From the NCBI GenBank assembly GCA_963920575.1, contig OY986969.1:25211434-25275433 (forward strand): a DNA stretch of 64,000 nucleotides, read 5' to 3'. The stretch comes from Narthecium ossifragum (lineage: Eukaryota; Streptophyta; Magnoliopsida; Dioscoreales; Nartheciaceae). Below the pieces are notes generated by a model, which was given only the letters and a program-made list of their open reading frames with translations, made no database searches and was not told the origin of the DNA. How positions within the stretch are numbered: the stretch's first letter is position 1; every line of letters starts with the position of its first letter. Shown piece after piece: positions 23,331 to 36,093 of this stretch. Both the position numbers and the translations under genes were made by a program.

Positions 23331-26300
23331 CTAGCTGCTTCTTGTTGGCCGACAGACATGGTTCCTTTTCCGAGCATGTTCATCACTGTTGTGCTGGGTG
23401 CGGCATAAATAACCATACCAGCAATTTTCCCTTCCAAATGCATCAGGTGGGAGAAGCTGAGCCGTTTAAACAAGACAGATGTTCATCACGAAATTGATTT
23501 GTGATCTCATGATAAGCTAACAAAATTATCCATGGATCCATAAGAATGAATAATGCATATGTTTACACAAGCAATTAGTAGAGCCTGCAGCTATTCAGTT
23601 GGGCTACTTTTGTTTTTTGTCTGGGGACAGAAAAAGTGGGGATACGTGAGAATAAGGGATTTTGGGGATAAATAGAAAAAAATGGAGATAAGGGATTATG
23701 AGGTAAAAAAAAGCAGATAATGAGTAAGGATTGAAAAGTGGGGGATAAATAAAGGATTTTGGAGTAGAAAAAGTGAGGGATAATGAGTAATAATTGAAAA
23801 CTGGGGATAAATCAGAAACGATTGCTTAGGGGGATAATTGGGGATAAGAGATTTTGGTGTTTGGTAATAAAGTAGGGGATAGAGAGGGATATCCCCACCT
23901 ATCCCCCTCTTATCCCCGAACTGAACCAAACGGAGCTAAGGTTGGAAACACTTACATGCCTTGGCATAGATACCCGAAACCAGTATAACAGGTAATCAAT
24001 CAACTTCCTGTAGCATTCGCTGCATGAATTTGAAAAATGGCAAAGCAACATGACAATTGGGTTGGTTAATATCAAAGTTGAGAACACGCTAAACAAGGGA
24101 ATATTCTCAGAAGACTACTAATTTGAATTTATGTACTAGCACTCATCCTAATGTTGGAAAAGAAATGGTATACCAAATCCCCAAGGACACAAGACATGGC
24201 TATTGAACTAAAAACATAACCACACCAAAGCCTTGGGACATAGCAGCAGATTAGTGTTCTAACAAAGTCAACTATGCTTCCCCCCAGAAAATCATAATTT
24301 GATGACAGTCATCAAGTACATATGATAGCAACAAACAATCTACCGCAAACATTGGAAGAAGATCAATGATCAGATTACGTATATGAAGGCTAATCTCTTC
24401 CTAATACTTAACTGAGATGAGTGCTACATACACGGATTGTACAAGAAGTTACTTTTCAGCTTGAGATTTAAAGGCCTGGCAAAATACTTTGATATGATCC
24501 TAGATACTTTGAACAAATCATCTAGTCATCATGTTCTACCTACAAACATTATCCACTGTGATATGTAAAGATGCTCCAAAGCATGCAGAAACAAGTAGCA
24601 TTCAATAATTGAGTCTCTTGTGTAGGTCAATGGGTCAAAAGAAAAATGAAGTCCAAAATTGAAATTATTAGTTGTGGAAACCCCTTAGCCAAGGGCAGAG
24701 ATAGTTTCATGACACCAAACAGTGAAGAAAAATGAAATATGTAGGTGGAAAAAATTATACAAAATCATCACTATGAAATTAGCACATGAACAATTTGTCA
24801 ATCAGCAACGAAAGTAAGTGGTTAAATAAAACATGAGGTGAAACTTACTTGCAGAGGTATGTATTTGCAGTGATAGTCTCAGCATGATTTATTAACAGGC
24901 TTGAGCGGTCTGTACAGAGAGATACATTCTTTATCACAGCCAGATGATACAGAGACTACTCTAGAAAATAACAATTCCATTCAACAAACCAACAGTACAT
25001 AGAAGGCTACGCTTTTTATTTTCTTCAAGATTATCAAGCAAACTCTTCAGTGTCTCTATCAAATATTTGCAAGCAACATTTTTGTTAATCTTCTTCAATT
25101 ATCTACTCCATGTGTCTTGCATCATAGTGCAGAGACCTTCTTAACATTTACTGAAATTTGCAAGTGGCAAGAGTAGGCATTGTAAGGATGGTACTAGCAT
25201 TCAGATTAAAGATGAACTAGATTAAGCTTTTGGAGTAAATGTGGGAGGGAAGAGGGAGAAATTCAACTGCTTTCCTTAACTATTTGACGCACCTTCAGAT
25301 TTACAGAATAGCGAGGATTCAAATGAAGCAATGAGAAGGTACTAGGCAAACCAATCAATGCTCAAGAGATGTTCAGCTAATGAGGAGATTGCACTGTACA
25401 CCGCCCATGTTTCTCCACAAGACAAGATGAAATGTGTTTGAGGAGAAGAAAACAAGCGAGCCCAAAGAAGTAGTGTGTGTTTCCTCCACATCATTTCTTG
25501 CTGAGTGCACTGTCAGATGGAAGCACTCTGTATGACTAGACCGAGGGTTTGAAGATCAAACTAGAAAAATTTCCTTGTCTCACTGTTTGATAAGAGTTAG
25601 AAGTTTAGCTACGAGAGCAAGAACAGATGGGAGCATATACTACTTTGTGAATACTGAACAGCTGTAAATAGTAGTTTCAGACTCTCCTGAAATTTAGCAT
25701 TGTATGCACAAGCAAATGCTATGAAAGTCGTTCACACCGTTTTTCACAGTCCAATGCTATCTCCACCAAATAAGACACTTCAAAACGGATACAATATGGA
25801 AGAAGAAATTCAGAAGTTTTGAAGTGCCAGTATATACTAATATTTACTTCGATTTCTCTAAATCTTTTTTCACAAGGACAACGGTTTCCAGGCACATAAA
25901 AGAGTTTCATAACACATGGCATTGTTAGCGGTTTACTTTGTAGAGATGGATGGGACCATGATAAGTATCTAATAATTTCAACCTTTTCTTAGGCCGCTGG
26001 CAAATAATGCAATCTGAATCAAAGTACATCCATGTAGATAGCCATTTGTTGCCATTTGCACAAGTAGACCAATAAGACTTCTACCTCAAAGGGAACATTA
26101 AAAGAAATATTTTTACCAATTTCTCTGTTGTTAAACTTCATTATCCAGTCTGAGATCAAAGCCTGCAATGACTTTCCAGTTTGCTGTATGCACCTTTCTG
26201 TGATCTGATAAAGATAACCTATCTGATTAGGAATGCTATTCTTTTCGTATTATGCAACCAGTATACTCAAAACATGAACATGATCTTCGTTTGAAAAATA

Positions 26301-29300
26301 CAAACTTCTCTTTCATATCGGTTATTCTGGTGTGTGGAATCTGGAATTCTTGAAATACTGCGTTCTGCTATCTGCAACATGAATAACTTCCATTACAGGA
26401 GACCTCAGGAATACAAAGGCATAGAAGTGCATTCTAGAGCTTAAGTAATGGTGTCTGTGAGAGCAAACTGTTTTGTATTTAGTACCAAGAGTCGAGATCA
26501 AGAATTTCACCTTAATAAGACTTCCTAAACAGATGTCACCAAAACACTGTATAATCTAGAAAGATTGGCTAAATAGATGTGGTGAAAGACCTACGTACTT
26601 GAAAAACTGGGAAAGTTGAATTTATCAAACTACCTAATTTATGATTTTAGGTGCCGTCGGCATCCTGTGTGCCATACTGTATCTGGCACAATACGCACCA
26701 TTAGCATGGATATTGTTGATACCCAGCACAGACTCATTCACAAGGCACGGAAGTTGAAGAACTGGAATAGGAATATGATATGCTTGGCAAGGATCCTGTG
26801 CCAAGAACGTGTGCATACCAGTCAGCAAAGTCCATACCAACCGGCATTTAAATCTATGATGTAAACCATGGATTATTGTGCCAGTCAGCACAGTCCACCC
26901 CCATCAATACAAAGCATGCCAGCATACTGGCATGATACAAAATACTTGGCAGGGGTCTGTGCTGAGTATATTTCCTTCCTGAAGAGGTTTCCTGCGTCGG
27001 CATGGGTTTGTGCCAGCCAAATGACTGGCACAACACACACCCCCACCACAGTAATCTTTGATGGAAACCATATAAAGCTCTAAAGACACCAAATGTCAAG
27101 GTGAAGAATGACCAGAAGCAGAATTTTGAGCATAAGCATGACTAATTAAAAAAAAAAACTCCATCTGCAAAGTAATGAAGATGGGATTGGACATTAACGC
27201 GTATCTAGTCTATCTAGTATGGATTCATAAAGTAAAAGGGAGGAGCTGATTCATAAGGTATTAATGACACCACTATATCGTAACTTACAAAGCCTACAAA
27301 GCAAGAAAAGACCGATCAAAAGAGTGCATACTGGTTTGAAGGTATCAGGTCTGCATATGAAGTTGAACTCACTAGCATCCACGCCTTGAGCTAACCAGTA
27401 AGCCCCACAGAATGCTCCATCACATCCAAGGCCTGCAAGACAAAACATGTTGATGAAATCAGCATGGAGAGTAATAGCTCTTCCAAGGATTTAAATATGA
27501 AAGAGAAGTAGTGGGGGAAGTGCATTTCTAGAATGAAAACAAAACAAGGGAAGGGAAAAAGCTCCATGTGCTAGAAGCATAAATAAAATGATTGAAGTAC
27601 CTACATCAACATAAATAGCATGGACCAAGGATATTATTGTGACTAAAATTTGGTTTGTTACAAAAGAAATGGCGTCTACTTTCAAGAGAATTGCAATTGG
27701 AGATTTCGTCTAATACAACCTATCCAACGTGCCCCATAAACCAACGAACATAAATAGCATCGACCCTACTGAGGCTACGTCAAGAGCGAACATGGCACAT
27801 GATTTCACTGTGAGGAGTGAGAAGTACGATTATGATGTATATTACGTCCAAATCAAAGTTGGAATTGGTTTAGACCTAACTAAGGAGAACAATCTTGCCA
27901 CATGACACTTGTCAACTTGTAGACAAACACTCTGATGTCAAACCAAACACTTAAAAGTCTTGAATGAGGAAGAGAAACTCAAGAGAAGGGCCATCTCTAG
28001 CTCTTCTTATAGTTGAAGCTTCAATTTATTCTAATATAAGACATCTGATATAAGATGAAACACTCGAGAAAAAGTGCCTCTTAAGTCGAAGCCAAATTGT
28101 CCATGAGAAACAAAGCGGTGTATTTGTGATCTCAAAAGAGAACAATACTAGAGAACAACTCTGTCCCTTGTACAGTATCTCATAACGTTGATAAATATTA
28201 ACCATGATTCTATAAGTAACTCACAAGTCAATAATCCATTTAACAGACATTTAAGAGTATTTAAATAAGTGTATGGTCAATCTAAGCCAGATATGCAAGC
28301 CATGGAATAGCATACATAGCTTATGTCTACTTAGAAGACAAGGAACTAAACTCGATGCATAATTTAGAAAATTAAGAGAAATTTTCCACCGGAAAAAAAA
28401 TACAAAAATCTAGAAGCAAGGATAACGCCAGATGTATGATCCAGTTTAAAAAGTTGTGTATTTCAGACGATTAATAAACATTGAATGGTGTTCAGCATCA
28501 TCTTGTTACAGGTAGATGGACAATGATCTTACAAGGAGAAAAACATAGCTAATGATCTCTGAGACCATATAAAGAACTCTATATCCTAAAGTTTTGCAAA
28601 CCAAATCTCATCCTGATACATTGAGTGTGAAAATGACATGGCATTGACATCAACAGAACATGGCACATGATGATTTCACACTAATAGAACATTAAAAGCC
28701 TGTCAAGAGCAAACCCATAATAAAGTCGACACAATTGTAGCATCACTTACAATGTTGGGGTACATCAATACCAGGTCTAGATGGCATCATTCCAGCACAT
28801 CCACGGCATTGCACGTGAGAAGTAGCTCGAGTGCATCTGAATCCAGCCAATTCAGTGCCTATCAAGAGTTTTAGTAAAGGTAGCGAACATAATATTACTA
28901 GATTAGAGCCTTTAAATGATCATTCCTCCACAGTCAAAGTATAAACCTACTAAACTGACTAGAAAAAAACAGGATGATAACTTTCACCATTTGTTTGGTA
29001 TAGGCATATACTATTATCATCTATCTTGTTATAACATATTATCTTGTGCACCTACAAAAGATTCCCCTCCAACTCGGCAACTGGTTATAATCCATTCTTC
29101 CTCTAGTGCTGCTTAAAAAGGAAAAGTTTGATGGGCAGAGTAAAACAAGGTAGAATTGGTGTGAATTGCTGACATGAAAAAGGATATGCAGTATTGCAGT
29201 ATGTAGCTTGTTGGTTCAATATTCTGCTTTGGTTAAGTGAAGTAAATCTTTTAAAACATTCTTGATATAGACCAAACAACATAGTAAATATAACAGGTTT

Positions 29301-32003
29301 TCATGCTGAAAACAGATTATTTTAGATAACATGTTCAGCCAAAATTTGTTTAGCAACTTCAAGAAAATTCATAGATCTCACAGTACCACATTGAGGACAA
29401 GGATGATCCATGGCATTGCTTTCATCACTTGAGAAGGACAAAGGCCTCTTTCTTGATGTGGTTTCTCGTTTCCCCAAGACCTAAAGCAAACATCAGCATG
29501 ATGAAAAGAACAGTACTATAAACGACAGGATAATCTCTTAAAAAGCAACCAATTCGTTTATTTCTTAATCAAATTTAGAATGATCAAGATATACAGAATC
29601 TAAACAAGAATGAAATCAACAAATCGATAACAAGATCAAGGCAATTTGTGCCATGATTATTAAAAACTGTGTACTTTAACATAACAGAGACTGCTAGATA
29701 TGAGAAGGGGGCGGGCGCTTGATGGGTGAGGACTTACAAGACTTGATTTAACCGCAGCATATTTTTCTAACAATGCAATTTCTTCATCAGGACGCCTTAG
29801 CGAAGAGAAAGTCTGCTTGATAGCCTACATGCATCGGAATAATGTACATAATATCAACAAGATGTGCTATGTGCTATATTCGCTGAAACATTAGAGCAGA
29901 CAATAATCCAAGCCTAGGATTATGATAGCTAACACAAGTCAAAATAACAGGCTTATTTTCTTAGTACACCGATACAAGTTGGACAAACACAACTTTACAC
30001 AGAAACCTAATTGGGCTAATTTGTCCAGTCTATGAAAAATCGATTTCAACGAGCAGTATTCTCTAGGACTTAGAAATTGGTTAAATCAAGAGTGAATAGA
30101 ATACAAAACTACAATCTGAGACTAATAGAAAATATTACAGCAAGGAATATTCTCCACCCTTTGAGAACAAATCTTTCTCAAAGAATAAGAAATTGAGAAC
30201 CATAACAATGCACTGACTGCACTTTCTTTTTCACCAATGGCTTCCAATTGCATGGTGCTGGTACCCTAAAAAATAAACAAGTGCATGATGGATCAAAAGG
30301 CAATGCGCCATCACGTTATTCGTGGCCTCGGAACAATATAGCACCGCAAGTAAATGCCTTTAAATTCCACAAGTAAAAACCAAAGGGGTCCGTTCCATGC
30401 CATGAAAGCAAGATAGGTCGTCTAAACTGATAAAGGGTACTATTCTCCAAGTCAACCAATCATGAGTTTACATATGGAAGGTTCTTAGCCTGCAGGCTCA
30501 AGTTTTCAGAAAAAGAAAAGAAAAGTTTATAAATGGAAGGTATCCACCGATATTCTACGAAGATGTTGAAATACCTCTTCAATATTACGTAAGAAATGAT
30601 TTCTCCCAACAGCATGTACAGTGGCTCGACATTGCGGACAGATAACAGCTTCAATTTTGCCCAGAGATTTTACTGAAGACCTTCTTAACAATTGTGAGAA
30701 GCAACCATTGCTATGCCAAAGAAAGAAAAAGCATGTATTTAAATGAAGTAGAACTGTAGAAGACAATTAGGGAACTCTCAGGGAGATCTATACATCAAAC
30801 AAGCATGTACCAGAAGTTGTGGAGGCAAGGAGCAACAGTGACAACATCATGCCAAATATTTAAGCATATGCTGCACTTTGCATGCTCGACATCTAAAGAA
30901 ATCTAGAATGCCAACAGTTAAAAAAAAATCATTATTAAACCAAATATAGTGATAACTGGACCTAAAAGAATCATAGATGGACCTTCAATGTTTTCTTATC
31001 ATGTACTTCCGTGGGCAGTAATTCAAACGTATAGCACAGGTGACCTGGAAAATAAACAAACATCAATTTGTCCATCAAAATCAGCTCACATTAGAGAAAT
31101 CAATGCCTACATAAACTTTATGATTCAAATGTAAAAGAGACACAGCTAGTGAATAACTCATCCTAATCAAGAACGATTAGCATGATAAAATTTCTGTGGA
31201 GAAACATTCCTACAGGGATTCAGTCTGGAAGAACAGACTGCAAGTACTACGGACAACTTCTGAACTCGATACAATATTATGATGTCATGACACGTAAAAT
31301 CATATAATTAATGTATCTCAAGAATATTTGATTCGTTTTTCAACAGGAGCAGCGACAAAAAGAATGTCCACCTTGTTCTCTCCAAATGGTCTGCCTAGTG
31401 GGCACGACCTCATAAAAGATTGAACTTGCCTATTGCGTGATGAAACAAAAGGCAACGGATAAATGGACATCCTCAGCCTCGTATAGGTAAAATAAGCAAC
31501 AACCTTCTCTCTCGGGACCGGATATGATCTCGCTTCCGTTTCTCACATCCCGAGTTTTGCCTTCTTCAAGCGTGTCTCCATCAACAACTATCCCATTCGA
31601 ACTGAATTGGCGAACTCAACCAAAAGAGCTCAATAAAGAATCAAAAGAAGCAATTAAAGATTCAAAAGACGCAAACCTTAAAGAATTGGATAAACAAACC
31701 TCAAATTTCTAATCAAAGCCGATACACGATCAGGGTTCCTCCTTATTCTGCACCACTCGCGCTTCTCTATCGAAGAGCCCGCAATCTCCGAAGATACAAC
31801 CTCGTCTACAGACCTGATCACGATTTCCGAGCGACCGGATTCACCAGGGACTACAAGAAACGAAAGAAAAAAAGGGTTCTTGGATCTTTAGATCGTTCTT
31901 GGGATAGAAACGGGACGAGAACATGAGGCCGGGGCTTACCGAGCTTAGCCCACGCTTGAGAGTTCTCCTCTTCTTTGGCTCCGGAGCTCTCGCCGGTCTC
32001 CAT
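23331..32003 (-). CDS. CHFR: CHFR-like E3 ubiquitin ligase (FHA + RING + cysteine-rich C-terminus)
   Basis: Ubiquitin ligase related to the mitotic checkpoint protein CHFR; it binds phosphopeptides through FHA and ubiquitinates targets through RING. Fifteen exons on the minus strand, all phases consistent, 465 residues: 32003-31940, 31850-31700, 31601-31504, 31044-30983, 30902-30811, 30710-30575, 29824-29738, 29480-29387, 28858-28751, 27432-27332, 26371-26306, 26204-26117, 24909-24849, 24019-23956, 23456-23331. The N-terminus (METGESSGAKEEENSQAWAK) leads into an FHA-like region with VPGESGRSEIVIRS and SSNGIVVDGDTLEEGK. The RING begins CSICLNIWHDVVTVAPCLHN and closes at CPQCRATVHAVG. A C-terminal cysteine/histidine-rich part follows (HPCPQCG, GCDGAFCGAYW, RCIQQTGKSLQ, CNECYRKLIDYLLYWFRVS, NCWYGYLCRTQHNSDEHARK, ending NHVCRPTRSS), as in Arabidopsis CHFR-like proteins. 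A MITE lies in the last intron. Identity is firm; a few exon edges could shift slightly. Confidence 0.92.
23600..23938. mobile_element. GGGGATAA-type MITE inside the last CHFR intron
   Basis: The right end, reverse-complemented, reads CTCCGTTTGGTTCAGTTCGGGGATAAG, matching the CGTTTGGTT..GGATAA terminus of the other family members. The left end (GTCTGGGGACAGAAAAAGTGGGGAT) is more diverged. The interior is full of GGGATAA and GGATTTTGG phrases, partly repeated in tandem. It lies between the donor at 23955 and the acceptor at 23457, so it should be removed by splicing. Confidence 0.65.
26650..27050. repeat. Degenerate TGGCAC/GTGCCA-rich stretch in CHFR intron 10
   Basis: Motifs TGGCAC, GTGCCA and CAGCACAG recur many times, and the phrase CGTCGGCAT followed shortly by TGTGCCA occurs near 26655 and again near 26996. 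This suggests a decayed tandem or inverted repeat. It lies between the exons at 26371-26306 and 27432-27332 and has no coding sense. Confidence 0.5.
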
Positions 32004-32220
32004 TCTTGAGATGCTAGATGCAATAATAGCGTGGGAATGGGAGAAGGTTTGATCGATGTTTTTATAGCTTTGCTTTGCTTGTAGGAGACGGAGAAAGAGA
32101 AGCGTTTTGGGGAGGATATGCAGGGTTTTGCCTTTTTCAAAGGGAGAGAAGAGCTCGAACCGATGGCGTATAAGCCCCCGTTTGTATCGGGGTTAACGGG
32201 AATAGGGTTAGGGTGTTTAG
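32004..32220. promoter_or_regulatory. Upstream region of the CHFR-like gene
   Basis: Short stretch between the CHFR start codon and the foldback element that begins near 32221. It should contain the 5' UTR and core promoter; no clear TATA box is seen in the expected position. Confidence 0.4.
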
Positions 32221-33100
32221 CCTGCGTTTGGTTGCGGGTCAATAACCGGGTTCACTGGGTCGTAGGCTCGGCGGTGTTAGAGACCATTCTTGCCCTGTCA
32301 TGGTCATTAGTGATATACATGTGGCTTCCATCTATGATGGACACGGAGAGAATCATATCGTTATATAGTATAGTATGGTGACGTGACATGGTCATACATA
32401 TCAATGCATCCCCATACAGATCCACTTATATTAATATAATAATGATAATTTAATATTTATTATTAAAATAATATAAAATGAAATAATTTTTGTATGACGT
32501 AGACCAATCATGATATGACATTTGACATGGGACCCACTTATATTAATATTTTATTATAATAACATATGAATAATATTATTTAATACACTACGTATATGAA
32601 AAAAATATTATGTGTGCACAAAAGTTTTTATACTCTCATAAAAACGAATACAAAAATGTTTATGGACTCACAAAAATATTTGCACGTAGAAAAACAAACA
32701 CGCACAAAAAATGTTACTACCCACGTAAACATTTTTATACCATCATAAAAATATTTGCATGCATTTTTAGAAGCGTATAAAAAAGTCTAAGTGTATAAAA
32801 ACAACTTCTTATCCGTAGTGTATTAAATAATATCAATAACATATTATTATAATAAAATATTAATATATGTGGGTCCCACATGTCACATGTTATACCATGA
32901 TTAGTCCACATAATGTAAAAAAAATATTATTTTATCATTCTTTATATATTGGCATCATCAAAATAATATTAGAATAGATGTGATGAGTGTAAATGATAGA
33001 GAAGCTTAACCTCATTTTTGAATTTAATCCTTCTTAACCCCAAAAGCTTAACCCATGTGTTTGGGGATAAAAAGGGTTAAGGGGGCAACCAAACGACCTG
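32221..33100 (-). mobile_element. Foldback-type element, copy A
   Basis: The left end CCTGCGTTTGGTTGCGGG and reverse-complemented right end CAGGTCGTTTGGTTGCCCCC form outer inverted repeats. Inside, a second long inverted repeat is visible: TGACATGGGACCCACTTATATTAATA near 32526 against its complement near 32860-32885. Both arms flank an A/T-rich core with repeated AAAAATGTT/AACATTTTT phrases. Copy B at 36.1-37.2 kb contains the same blocks in reverse order. Non-coding. Confidence 0.65.
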
Positions 33101-33620
33101 TCCCTGTTTATGAATACATTTATACCAATGTGTCTCGAGATTCATACCACAACTATATTAATTTAATTATATCTTTTATGTTATACCAATTTACATCATA
33201 TTCCGTAACCCAATTATATTATATATATATGTCTCAGGATTCGTGTCATATGTCTTGGGATTCGTGACGCAATGACATAAAAAAAATTTATTTTTATACT
33301 CATATTTATGTAAAATTAAAATCAAAATTTAATTAATTACTTAACACATATTAACCCAATCCCACCTTAACCCACCCAATTCCCGATTTCCGATTCACAC
33401 TTTGACGGGGGGATAGATAACCCGGAAGTGGGGGTTTGACCGGTGATAACCCAAAATATATTTCTCCCTTATTCCATTAGTTTTTCGGTCCATAGTATTA
33501 GTGGGAACAAGTGATGCTTATTTTAGGATAAATAACCATAAGTACCACTTATTTCCTAACCATAAGTACTTGCCGTTTGGATTTTTTCAGCGACGCCAAT
33601 GCATCGTTGTCAATTGGCAC
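33101..33620. other. AT-rich spacer between elements
   Basis: No gene. Contains a duplicated phrase TCTC(A/G)(A/G)GATTC.T near 33132 and 33229 and a short TA run near 33219. Likely decayed element sequence. Confidence 0.4.
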
Positions 33621-33621
33621 C

Positions 33622-33882
33622 TATGTTTGGTTGGGGGATAAGATGGGCTATCTCAAAACAGAATGAGGTTAACGAAATATGAATAATGTGAGTTAAGGTG
33701 GACCATCTCAACAAATAGGAATATTACTTATTCTATCACATTTAACTTCACCCTGATTTGTATCCACATTTCTATTTTTTATTAAAAAATATATATTTTG
33801 GTCGATCCCTGCTCATTATCCCAATTTTTCTAACCCCATAATTCCTAATCTGGAATAGCCTATCCCCTTATCAAACAACCCA
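33622..33882 (-). mobile_element. MITE of the GGATAA family, copy 2 (reversed)
   Basis: Starts GTTTGGTTGGGGGATAAG and ends CTTATCAAACAACCCAACC. The interior is the reverse complement of copies at 11.3 and 33.9 kb (AGAATGAGGTTAACG, GTTAAGGTGGACCAT, TTTAACTTCACCCTGATT). Confidence 0.7.
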
Positions 33883-33889
33883 ACCAATA

Positions 33890-34152
33890 CGTGAAGGCAA
33901 TGGGATAGGATATTCCGGGTCAAGGGATTTTGGGTTTAGAAAAGTTGAAAAAATCAGTGGGGATAGACCAAAAATTTTAAATAAATAAAAAATAAAAATA
34001 GGGATACAATCATGGTGGAGTTAAATGATGATAGAATAAGTGATATTCTCATTTTTTTTATGATTCATCTTAACCAACATTATTCCTATTTTGCTAACCC
34101 CATTCTGCTCGGGGATAAGGTAATCCACATTATCCCCGAACCAAACGCCCCC
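33890..34152 (+). mobile_element. MITE of the GGATAA family, copy 3
   Basis: Contains GGGATAGGATATTCCGGGTC at the left and CGGGGATAAGGTAATCC then CCGAACCAAACGCCCCC at the right. The interior (AATCATGGTGGAGTTAAATG, TTATTCCTATTTTGCTAACC) matches copy 1. It lies immediately beside copy 2 in the opposite orientation. Confidence 0.7.
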
Positions 34153-34830
34153 TTACAGGTTTTCGATTGAGTGGTGTCAGGATAGAAGTTGTGTGCTCAA
34201 AGCCCTTCTTTCACGCATTGCGTTGCAACTCCTTGGATTTTAATTAAAGATTAAATTACGTTTTTGGTACTTGTAAAATTCCCCGTGTACTATTTTAGTA
34301 TCTATAGTTTGATAATTACTTTTTTGATACCTCACTTATAAAAACCATGTCGTTACTTTTTTGGTACCTCATTTATAAAAACCCCTTGCAGGTTTTCAGT
34401 TGAGTGGTGTCAGGGTAGAAGTTGTGTGCTCAAAGCCCTTTTTTCCACGCATTGTGTTGCAACTCCTTAGACTTTAATTAAATGCTAAATTACGTTTTTG
34501 GTACCTGTAAAATTCCATGTGTATTATTTTAGTATCTATAGTTTGATAATTACTTTTTTGATACCTCATTTTATAAAAAACGCTTTGTTACTTTTTTGGT
34601 ACCTCATTTATAAAAACCCCTTACAGGTTTTCGATTGAGTGGTGTCAGGGTAGAAGTTGTGTGCTCAAAGCCATTTTTTTCACGCATTGTGTTGCAATTC
34701 CTTAGACTTTAATTAAAGGCTAAATTATATTTTTGGTACATGTAAAATTGCCTGTGTACTATTTTAGTACCTATAGTTTGATAATTACTTTTTTGATACC
34801 TCATTTATAAAAACCGCTTCGTTATGATCT
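34151..34830. repeat. Three tandem copies of a ~234-bp unit
   Basis: Units begin with CCTTACAGGTTTTC (or CCTTGCAGG) at about 34151, 34384 and 34619, spacings 233 and 235. Each carries GAGTGGTGTCAGG, AAGTTGTGTGCTCAAAGCC, an ATTAAA flank and a TTTTTGGTAC..GATAATTAC block. The last block equals the left terminus of the small element at 34718-35074, so the array looks like tandem duplication of that terminus together with its left flank. Confidence 0.85.
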
Positions 34831-35074
34831 GACCCTCTTACGACGTCACATTTCAAACGATAAACTGGTCATGTGCCTTCACGTGAAAGTCTTCAAAACC
34901 GCTCATGTGATATCATGTGAGCGGATTACCGTCAAGTCTGGAAAACGATGTCTAATAATAGGTACTAAATATGTTATATACATTAAATATAGGTATAAAA
35001 AACGTAATTATCAAACTATAGGTACTAAAGTGATACGTGGGGAATTTTGCATATACCAAAAACGTAATTTAGCC
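34718..35074. mobile_element. Small MULE-type MITE with 9-bp target duplication
   Basis: 357 bp. The left end GGCTAAATTATATTTTTGGTAC runs through CTATTTTAGTACCTATAG to TTGATAATTAC. The right end is its reverse complement over about 100 bp (GTAATTATCAAACTATAGGT, GTACTAAAGTGATACG, ACCAAAAACGTAATTTAGCC). It is flanked on both sides by TTAATTAAA (34709-34717 and 35075-35083), a 9-bp duplication as expected for Mutator-like elements. No coding capacity. Confidence 0.85.
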
Positions 35075-35083
35075 TTAATTAAA

Positions 35084-35559
35084 ATACCTAGAAATTAAAT
35101 AAGAGTCCACATAAACCAAATTTATGTCCCGTTGGTTACCGCGAGGGCATAAGAACCGACGAGCGTGGCACGATTCCCCGGATGATGAGGACGAGGAATC
35201 TCTGGACTTGTTTAGTTGGTTAAGTTTTGAACATTTGATAAATTGAACATGAGATATCCAACGAGTGAATATTTCATAAAAATATCAGGAATAAATTCAT
35301 GACGTAAAATTTAAACACAAATACTCTATTCTGATACAATGTTGACTCTAATTACTCAATCTAACAAACTTAAATTCGATGATGAGTTGAAAAAAATTTA
35401 GACCAATATTTTCAATCACCGCGTAAGGGGAATCTAAAAATAAGATTGGCTCAGATCTGCCCCTATAAATCTTTTTATTTAAACAATTATTCATAAAAGT
35501 CATTATAAACAAATATAATTTGTATTATAAACCCTTGGATACGACACTATATGTTAGTC
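35084..35559. other. AT-rich intergenic, nothing recognised
   Basis: No gene or clear element boundary. Sequence around 35200-35420 is anonymous and AT-rich. Confidence 0.4.
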
Positions 35560-36060
35560 GGGTCCGTGCCATCCGACACGGTAACCACACCACAACAACC
35601 CGCTCGGTTACGTAAATGAGACAAAAAAAAGCAACCCATTTTTCTTTATATGATAGAAGACTAATGAGCTCTCATGTCACATGGTCGAGTAAACGCTCAT
35701 TATCTCTCATATCTCTTTCCCCTCCCATAGTAACTCCACACTAATCCCCCTCTCGTCTTCACTAACTTACCCACTCATTATTTCCCTCACTCCACAAAGA
35801 CTCCACACAAGACAACATGAACGTTACCTTACAATCATTCTGATATATATAAAAAACTAGTGGAGATGGCACCGTAACTGACCACTACTTTTCTCTTTAT
35901 ATCTCTATATATTTCTCTCTCGCCACTAACTATCCTCCCACTAGCTACCCATTCTCCTCCACCGTTTAGATATAAAAGAGATAAACCCTCTACACAATTC
36001 TCTACCGCGCGATAGAATGTGTCTCTCTTATAACATAGGTTTTATGGATTAGTTAATATA
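35560..36060 (+). mobile_element. Two fragments of the ACTAGT/ATGATATA-end repeat family
   Basis: One copy ends near 35857 with CTTACAATCATTCTGATATATATA. A second copy appears to start right after it with ACTAGTGGAGATGGCACCG (about 35866), followed by the same CTCTCTCGCCACTAACT / CTACCCATTCTCC style of sequence. Both look incomplete. Confidence 0.5.
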
Positions 36061-36093
36061 AAATTTGCATGAGTTACTAAACTACACCTTGAA

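Noticed and set aside
30210..30260. Possible extra CHFR exon near 30.2 kb (an acceptor-like GGTACCAG followed by an open stretch)
   Set aside because: The flanking exons (30710-30575 and 29824-29738) join in phase and match the expected family order without it.
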